The translations under genes were made by a program, and so were the position numbers. Of a stretch of 19,223 nucleotides of DNA, positions 14,114 through 19,223 are shown piece by piece. This DNA comes from Flavobacteriaceae bacterium. Its GTDB lineage: Bacteria > Bacteroidota > Bacteroidia > Flavobacteriales > Flavobacteriaceae. Under the pieces are notes generated by a model. The model was not told the DNA's origin and made no database searches. It was given only the letters and a program-made list of their open reading frames with translations. How positions within the stretch are numbered: position 1 is the stretch's first letter; each line of letters begins with the position of its first letter. The stretch spans positions 1-19,223 of the forward strand of contig JAKIUU010000041.1 of the NCBI GenBank assembly GCA_021647405.1, read 5' to 3'.

Positions 14114-15751
14114 ATGAAAATTTATAAATCAATTTTTGCGCTGTCATTGGCTGTAGCCATGACCAGTTGTGGCTCGATTTCTAAAATCCCTGTACCACAA
14201 CCTTTAAATAATACCGTAAGCTTATCTGCTAAAAAAGCCCCTTTAACAGATAATCAAAAGAAAAATTGGGCTCATGCCGATTTAATGACCGATACCATTC
14301 CTGGTTTAAGTCTTGATAAAGCCTATAAATTTTTAGAAGGTAAAAAAAGTGTTACTGTTATTGTTGGCGTTGTTGATTCTGGTGCTGATATTGAGCATGA
14401 AGATTTACAAGCTGTGGCTTGGACAAACACCAAAGAAATTGCAGGAAACAATAAAGATGACGACAAAAACGGATTTGTAGATGACATTCACGGGTGGAAC
14501 TTCTTAGGAAAATCATTACATGAAAATCTTGAATTGACCCGTATGCTCAAAAAACTCAAACCACGTTTTGACGGAAAGAAAGAAGCTGACATTTCTGATG
14601 CCGACAAAAAAGATTTCGAAACATATCAAAAAATTGTAAAAGTTTACGATGCCAAACAAAAAGGTTTGGGGCCTCAAAAAGAATTTATAGACAAATTGAT
14701 GAGCAGCTACGAAAGTTTGGCAAAATACCTTAAAAAAGACGCTATAACAGCAAAAGATTTAGAAGCATTAACTTCAGAAGATGAGGCTATAAATAAAGCC
14801 AAAGACCTTATTTTAGCAAGAGTTTTTATGAGAGGAGCCGATATAAAAGGTCTAAAAAATTATAAAAAATACTTAGACAGCCAATTAAACTATTATTATA
14901 ATCTAGACTTTAATGGGCGCAAACAAGGCGATAATTACGAAGTAAATACCCCCAGTGTTTATGGTAACAATGCCGTAATGGGCGACAAAAGTATTGAGCA
15001 ACATGCAACCCATGTTTCTGGTATTATTGCGGCTTCAAGAAATAATGGAATAGGGATGAATGGTGTGGCTAAAAATGTAAAAATTATGGCTGTGCGCGTT
15101 GTGCCCGAAGGCGATGAGTACGATAAAGATGTGGCCAATGGCATCCGTTATGCGGTTGACAATGGTGCCAAAGTTATTAATATGAGTTTTGGCAAAGGTT
15201 ACTCACCTCAAAAACAATGGGTTTATGACGCCATTAAATACGCAGAGAGTAAAGATGTCTTATTAGTACATGCGGCTGGTAATGATGCCTCTAATAATGA
15301 CAAAGTAAATAACTTCCCCAATGATGCCCCAGATTGGGTAACAGAAATTTCTGACAATCTTATTACTGTTGGTGCTATAAGTCCAAACTTTAGCGAAAAA
15401 TTACCTGCCAACTTCACAAATTATGGCAAGTTAAATGTAGATGTATTTGCCCCTGGTGTTCAAATATATTCTACCATTCCAAATAATGAGTATGCGTTTT
15501 TTAACGGCACATCAATGGCAGCTCCAGAGGTTGCTGGTGTTGCGGCTTTAATCCGTTCTTATTTCCCAAAATTAACAGCCAGTCAGGTAAAACACATTTT
15601 GATGAACTCGGGTATTAAAATTGAAGAAGAAGTGTTGTTGCCCGGAGGTAAAGGCAAAAAAGTGCCTTTTGCCGATTTGTCTGTATCGGGGCGTATCGTA
15701 AATGCCTATAACGCTTTACGCATGGCCAATCAAATGGTAAATGGCAGATAA
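14114..15751 (+). CDS. S8 subtilisin-like serine protease, lipoprotein
   Basis: A 545-residue exported peptidase. A type II signal peptide ends in MTSC with lipidated Cys19; the next residues (GSISK) lack the acidic run that marks surface lipoproteins in this phylum, so a periplasm-facing location is more likely. The catalytic triad is Asp88 (VVDSGAD), His297 (HATHVSG) and Ser467 (NGTSMAAP), with oxyanion Asn390 (AAGN). Between Asp and His lies a charged helical insert (about 135-270), much larger than in classical subtilisins (about 30 residues between Asp and His) but, as I recall, common in Bacteroidota S8 enzymes. After Cys19 about 60 residues precede the catalytic domain, too short for a classical inhibitory propeptide. 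It lies 6 nt after the metallo-hydrolase gene. No T9SS tail. Substrate unknown. Confidence 0.92.
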   Translation: MKIYKSIFALSLAVAMTSCGSISKIPVPQPLNNTVSLSAKKAPLTDNQKKNWAHADLMTDTIPGLSLDKAYKFLEGKKSVTVIVGVVDSGADIEHEDLQAVAWTNTKEIAGNNKDDDKNGFVDDIHGWNFLGKSLHENLELTRMLKKLKPRFDGKKEADISDADKKDFETYQKIVKVYDAKQKGLGPQKEFIDKLMSSYESLAKYLKKDAITAKDLEALTSEDEAINKAKDLILARVFMRGADIKGLKNYKKYLDSQLNYYYNLDFNGRKQGDNYEVNTPSVYGNNAVMGDKSIEQHATHVSGIIAASRNNGIGMNGVAKNVKIMAVRVVPEGDEYDKDVANGIRYAVDNGAKVINMSFGKGYSPQKQWVYDAIKYAESKDVLLVHAAGNDASNNDKVNNFPNDAPDWVTEISDNLITVGAISPNFSEKLPANFTNYGKLNVDVFAPGVQIYSTIPNNEYAFFNGTSMAAPEVAGVAALIRSYFPKLTASQVKHILMNSGIKIEEEVLLPGGKGKKVPFADLSVSGRIVNAYNALRMANQMVNGR

Positions 15752-15783
15752 ATTTATTGTCGTTCTTAAAATATGAGTCTAAA

Positions 15784-15824
15784 TTGTCACCCTGAGCACA
15801 GTCAAAGGGTATCTAATTTAGATA
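15784..15824. repeat. CCCTGAGC...AAAGGGT intergenic palindromic repeat with adjacent palindrome
   Basis: CACCCTGAGCACAGTCAAAG then GGT (15789-15810) closely resembles a dyad repeat (CCCTGAGCGCAGTCGAAGGG) that I recall as scattered between genes in many Flavobacteria; this copy has two changes. ACCCT/AGGGT form the outer stem. Directly overlapping it, TATCTAATTTAGATA (15810-15824) is a perfect palindrome about a central T. No protein frame crosses it. Confidence 0.5.
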
Positions 15825-15848
15825 GACAACTTATTTTTAACATAATTT

Positions 15849-15886
15849 TAAAGGGTAAATAGTATATATTTACCCTTTACTTTTTT
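15849..15886 (+). terminator. Terminator hairpin immediately before the M1 peptidase gene
   Basis: AAAGGGTAAAT (15850-15860) pairs perfectly with ATTTACCCTTT (15868-15878) around a 7-nt loop. An outer T-A pair makes 12 bp, and after a C six Ts follow (15881-15886). It would end transcripts from the protease gene, but its T run stops only 14 nt before the next ATG. Confidence 0.75.
15878..15885 (+). promoter_or_regulatory. Possible -7 box of the M1 peptidase gene within the terminator
   Basis: TACTTTTT differs from TAnnTTTG only at the last base and sits 15 nt before the ATG. It overlaps the last pairs and T run of the hairpin. No better match lies nearby, so this is a tentative call. Confidence 0.25.
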
Positions 15887-15900
15887 ACAATCCTATCATC

Positions 15901-17730
15901 ATGAAAAAATTACTCTTAGCCTTTTTTACATTATTTATAGGCAATTCTCAAGCACAGAACAGTCCTTATTGGCAACAACATGTCGGTTATAAAATGACTA
16001 TCGATATGAATGTGGGGAACTATCAATACGATGGGGCGCAAACCTTGGTTTACACCAATAATTCGCCCGACACTTTAAACAAAGTTTTTTACCATCTGTA
16101 CTTTAACGCTTTTCAACCAGGGTCTGAAATGGATATGCGCGTTCAAAACATTGTCGATCCCGACAGACGTATGGTTAACAATTTAGGCACAAAAGAAAAA
16201 CCCGTTTACGAGAGCCGCATTGCCAAACTTAAACCCGATGAAATTGGCTTTATTAAAGTTTTGAGCTTAAAGCAAGATGGTAAAGCTGTCTCATTCAAAG
16301 TAGTTGGAACCATCCTTAAAGTAAAACTTAACAAACCCTTAAAACCGGGCACTAGCACAAGCTTAAAAATGACTTTTAAAGGGCAAGTCCCTGTTCAAGT
16401 AAGGCGTTCGGGGCGTAACAACAAAGACGGTGTGGCCTTATCGATGACGCAATGGTATCCTAAGCTGGTCGAATACGATTTTGAAGGGTGGCATGCCGAC
16501 CCTTATATTGCCCGTGAATTTCATGGGGTATGGGGCGATTTTGATGTAACAATTAAAATTGATAAAAATTATACCGTTGGTGGAACCGGTTATTTACAAA
16601 ACCCACAAGAAGTGGGTCATGGCTATGAAAATCCAGAAAAAAAAGTAAAAAAACAGCGCGGTAAAAAACTGACTTGGCATTTTATAGCCCCTAATGTGCA
16701 TGATTTTACTTGGGCCGCCGACCCCGATTATATTCACGAAATAAAACGAGTGCCTGGTGGTTCAAAACTTCATTTTCTTTATAAAAACGACACAAAAGTA
16801 ACCGCTAACTGGCAAAAAATGCAAGAACAAGCAGTTAAAATTATGCAATACTATAACAAAACTGTTGGCGCTTATCCTTACAAACAATATTCTATTATTC
16901 AAGGTGGCGACGGCGGTATGGAATACGGCATGTGTACCCTTATAACAGGGGGCGCCAATTTAGAAGGTCTTATAGGCACTATGCGCCATGAAATGGCACA
17001 CTCTTGGTTTCAATTTGCTTTGGCAACTAACGAAAGTGAACATCCTTGGATGGACGAGGGTTTCACCTCATTTATAGCAACTATGGCAAGCAATACTATG
17101 AGCGATAGACCTGTTAAAAATCCATTTGAACGCACTTATGGCGGGTATTATTATTTGGTGAAATCGGGCAAACAAGAACCCTTAAGTACCCATGCCGACC
17201 GTTACAATACCAATATGGCGTACGGTATTGCCAGTTATGTAAATGGACAAATATTTTTATCGCAATTGGGATACGTCATAGGGTGGGATAACCTGATGAA
17301 AACCTTAAAAAATTATTATGCCCATTGGAAAATGAAACATCCCACGCCTACAAATTTTATTCGTGAAGCTGAGAAAACTTCGGGTTTAGAATTGGGTTGG
17401 TATTTAAATGAATGGGTAGAAACCACGCACATCATAGATTACGGTATTAAATCGGTTGCTGATAAAAGCATCACTTTAGAACGTATCGGCGCAATGCCTA
17501 TGCCTATTGATGTGCGCGTTACTTATGTTGACGGCAGTACAGAAAATTTTAACATCCCGCTACGTATGCAATATGGGCATAAACCCACTGCGGCAAAGGT
17601 GTTAGACGATTGGGCCTGGGCCTATCCAACGTACACCTTTAAAGTGGATAAAGCTGTTAAAAAAGTCACTATTGATCCTAGTAAATTGATGGCTGATGTG
17701 AATCAAAAAAATAATGTATTTGAAAAATAA
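15901..17730 (+). CDS. Exported M1 family metallopeptidase
   Basis: A 609-residue zinc aminopeptidase-like enzyme, probably periplasmic: signal peptide 1-18 (cleavage near SQA-Q), no lipobox and no T9SS tail. The zinc site is complete: HEMAH at 363-367, then 18 residues, then Glu386 in WMDEG. The exopeptidase motif appears as GGMEY (338-342), the usual variant of GAMEN. The N-terminal beta domain (about 30-250) is the standard M1 saddle, and residues after about 500 form the helical or beta-rich end. Likely substrates are peptides from protein breakdown. It is followed after 20 nt by the EthD-like gene. A terminator hairpin sits 14 nt upstream, so its promoter must overlap that hairpin unless readthrough is used. 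Confidence 0.93.
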   Translation: MKKLLLAFFTLFIGNSQAQNSPYWQQHVGYKMTIDMNVGNYQYDGAQTLVYTNNSPDTLNKVFYHLYFNAFQPGSEMDMRVQNIVDPDRRMVNNLGTKEKPVYESRIAKLKPDEIGFIKVLSLKQDGKAVSFKVVGTILKVKLNKPLKPGTSTSLKMTFKGQVPVQVRRSGRNNKDGVALSMTQWYPKLVEYDFEGWHADPYIAREFHGVWGDFDVTIKIDKNYTVGGTGYLQNPQEVGHGYENPEKKVKKQRGKKLTWHFIAPNVHDFTWAADPDYIHEIKRVPGGSKLHFLYKNDTKVTANWQKMQEQAVKIMQYYNKTVGAYPYKQYSIIQGGDGGMEYGMCTLITGGANLEGLIGTMRHEMAHSWFQFALATNESEHPWMDEGFTSFIATMASNTMSDRPVKNPFERTYGGYYYLVKSGKQEPLSTHADRYNTNMAYGIASYVNGQIFLSQLGYVIGWDNLMKTLKNYYAHWKMKHPTPTNFIREAEKTSGLELGWYLNEWVETTHIIDYGIKSVADKSITLERIGAMPMPIDVRVTYVDGSTENFNIPLRMQYGHKPTAAKVLDDWAWAYPTYTFKVDKAVKKVTIDPSKLMADVNQKNNVFEK

Positions 17731-17750
17731 CTAACTAAAAACTGAATATT

Positions 17751-18074
17751 ATGAAAAAAGGCATGATTAAATTAACCGTGTTGTATCCAAATGATACGCG
17801 TAAAAATTTTGACATGGATTACTACTGCAACAAACACATCCCATTAGTTGCTGGTTTATTAGGCGATTCTGTAAAAGGGGCTTCTGTAGAAAAAGGTATC
17901 GCTGGAGGTGCACCAGGTGCGCCTGCTAGCTTTACAGCAATGGGCAATTTATATTTTGAATCTATGGCGTCATTCGAAAGTAATTTTGGACCTCATGCGC
18001 CTGCTATCATGGCCGATGTACCAAACTTTACCAATATAGAACCTGTGGTTCAGATTAGTGAAGTGATGATATAA
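17751..18074 (+). CDS. EthD family protein
   Basis: A 107-residue cytosolic protein with the EthD dimeric alpha/beta-barrel pattern: an N-terminal strand KLTVLYPND (about 7-15), the typical FDMDYYCNKHIPLV (20-33), a Gly/Ala-rich loop (49-59), and the strand GNLYFESMASFESNFGPH. Named members are accessory to ether degradation in Rhodococcus, but most are of unknown function and some relatives are heme-binding or monooxygenase-like. Met5 is an alternative start; the first ATG is taken because it follows the M1 stop by only 20 nt. Probably co-transcribed with the M1 gene; no functional link is evident. Confidence 0.8.
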   Translation: MKKGMIKLTVLYPNDTRKNFDMDYYCNKHIPLVAGLLGDSVKGASVEKGIAGGAPGAPASFTAMGNLYFESMASFESNFGPHAPAIMADVPNFTNIEPVVQISEVMI

Positions 18075-18124
18075 TTTTTCTTGAAATTTTTATCTTACAA
18101 GTAGGTAAATTAAAGTTGAAATAG

Positions 18125-19075
18125 ATGACATTCTTCAAAAAGTTTTTAAAAATTGCATTATTAAGTTTTGTCTTAATAGTAATTATTATAAGTGTTCTTT
18201 TTGGTCATCGTGACATTTCATTAGATAAATTAAAAGCAAAATATGCACCTAGCCCTTCTGAATTTATTCAGGTTGATGGGATGAATGTCCACTTTCGTGA
18301 TGAGGGTAATAGTACAGATTCTCTACCTATCGTTTTAATTCACGGCACAAGTTCTAGCTTACATACTTTTGAAGGGTGGGCTATAAACCTTAAAAAAAAT
18401 CACAGGGTTGTAAGAATGGATATTCCGGGATTTGGTTTGACAGGGCCTTTTCCTCGTAGAAATTATGCCATTGAAAATTATGTAGAATTTATAAAACACT
18501 TTTTGGATGCAAGAGGTATTAAGCAATGCGTTTTGGCTGGCAATTCTTTAGGTGGCAACATTGCTTGGCGCTTTGCTGTTAAATACCCTAAAATGGTCAA
18601 CAAATTGGTTTTGATAGATGCCTCGGGTTATTCTTTAGAATCTAAGGATGTGCCTATCGCTTTCAAAATTGCTAAAATGCCGATTTTAAATAAAATTCTG
18701 ACTTTTATCACACCGCGTTTTATGGTTAAAGCCAGTATAGAAAATGTGTATGTAGATAAATCTAAAATTACTGATGCGCTTATAGATAGGTATTTTGAAC
18801 TGACTCTAAGAAAAGGCAACAGGCAAGCTTTAGTTGACCGTATGAAGGTTAAAATTAACTCTGATGTGATTTCTGAAATTAAAAATATCAAACATCCTAC
18901 CTTAGTTTTATGGGGTGCACAAGACTATTTAATTCCCACAAAAAGTGCTTACAGATTTCATAAAAATTTACCAAATGACACATTAGTTATTCTTAAAGAT
19001 GTAGGACATGTGCCTATGGAAGAAAAGCCTCAAGAAAGTTTAGCTGCTTTTATGGATTTTTTGAGTAAAGAATAA
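18125..19075 (+). CDS. Membrane-anchored alpha/beta hydrolase
   Basis: A 316-residue alpha/beta-hydrolase-fold enzyme with an N-terminal hydrophobic helix (about 8-27) that should anchor it in the inner membrane with the catalytic domain outside. The visible catalytic residues are Ser141 in GNSLGG, Asp267 (WGAQDYLIP) and His295 (GHVPMEE); HGTSSS (73-78) forms the oxyanion loop. The core MDIPGFGLTGP (98-108) is typical of esterase/lipase and haloalkane- or C-C-bond-hydrolase relatives. The cap region (about 170-235) does not identify the substrate. A weak -7-like TAAAGTTG (18111-18118) is too near the ATG to be convincing, so transcription with the upstream genes is likely. Confidence 0.88.
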   Translation: MTFFKKFLKIALLSFVLIVIIISVLFGHRDISLDKLKAKYAPSPSEFIQVDGMNVHFRDEGNSTDSLPIVLIHGTSSSLHTFEGWAINLKKNHRVVRMDIPGFGLTGPFPRRNYAIENYVEFIKHFLDARGIKQCVLAGNSLGGNIAWRFAVKYPKMVNKLVLIDASGYSLESKDVPIAFKIAKMPILNKILTFITPRFMVKASIENVYVDKSKITDALIDRYFELTLRKGNRQALVDRMKVKINSDVISEIKNIKHPTLVLWGAQDYLIPTKSAYRFHKNLPNDTLVILKDVGHVPMEEKPQESLAAFMDFLSKE

Positions 19076-19089
19076 TATATTGAATATAA

Positions 19090-19223
19090 ATGACATTCAA
19101 CAAAGAAATAAAAACCCTAATTACTGTAATTGTTTCTTTTTTGATATATCTTTTTTTGCATCCCTATTTCCAAATTATAAAATCATCATTAGATAAGTTT
19201 ACTCATTTTGGTTTGTTAAGTTA
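19090..19223 (+). CDS. N-terminal fragment of a membrane protein, truncated by window end
   Basis: An ATG 14 nt after the hydrolase stop opens a frame with no stop through 44 codons to the end of the window. It begins MTFNKEIKTLITVIV and has one hydrophobic helix (about residues 9-25), then a short charged stretch. I do not recognise the family. The close spacing suggests the same transcript as the hydrolase gene. Only the first part of the gene is present, so length and function cannot be judged. Confidence 0.55.
   Translation, partial: MTFNKEIKTLITVIVSFLIYLFLHPYFQIIKSSLDKFTHFGLLS

Overview
The window looks like chromosomal DNA from a member of the Flavobacteriaceae (phylum Bacteroidota). 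The evidence is low G+C, almost no Shine-Dalgarno sequences, repeated TAnnTTTG (-7) promoter boxes placed about 18-23 nt before start codons, a secreted protein with a type IX secretion (T9SS) sorting tail, and a bifunctional aminolipid acyltransferase of the Flavobacterium/Serratia OlsF type. Most of the content is housekeeping or envelope biology. I see no insertion sequence, integrase, phage gene, CRISPR array or defence system.

Layout. On the minus strand at the left edge is gpsA (glycerol-3-phosphate dehydrogenase, 32-1033). Positions 1310-4132 (+) encode a 940-residue secreted surface protein: signal peptide, GEVED domain, about six HYR/Ig-like repeats, a PKD-like segment, two Asp/Asn/His-rich stretches and a T9SS tail. 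A strong terminator follows, then a small TM2-domain membrane protein (4276-4551). That gene meets, tail to tail with a 4-nt overlap, a leftward set: an OlsF-like acyltransferase (4548-6350), aspartokinase (6385-7635) and an SSAT-like GNAT acetyltransferase (7639-8118). A 63-bp divergent promoter gap separates these from fbp (fructose-1,6-bisphosphatase, 8182-9237, +). Convergent to fbp is a membrane-anchored FMN/iron-sulfur glutamate-synthase-like protein (9325-10854, -).

From 10940 to the right edge everything reads rightward: folB (GTG start), an ArnT-like GT39 glycosyltransferase, tRNA-Cys(GCA) with its own promoter and terminator, a metallo-beta-lactamase-fold hydrolase tightly followed by a subtilisin-like lipoprotein protease, then, after an intergenic repeat and a terminator hairpin, an M1 metallopeptidase, an EthD-like protein, a membrane-anchored alpha/beta hydrolase, and the first 44 codons of a membrane protein cut off by the window end.

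How the genes fit together: gpsA (glycerol-3-phosphate for phospholipids) and the OlsF-like enzyme (phosphorus-free aminolipids) both feed the membrane. fbp and aspartokinase are central metabolism, and folB is folate biosynthesis. The right third is dominated by exported or envelope hydrolases (S8 lipoprotein, M1 peptidase, anchored alpha/beta hydrolase), suggesting peptide processing in the periplasm, though nothing proves a shared pathway. Promoter boxes are useful here: they place the starts of gpsA and the GT39 gene downstream of the longest possible ORF starts. The least ordinary items are the Asp-rich insertion in the surface protein, the terminator hairpin 14 nt before the M1 start codon, a CCCTGAGC-type intergenic repeat, and a U-U mismatch in the tRNA-Cys acceptor stem.
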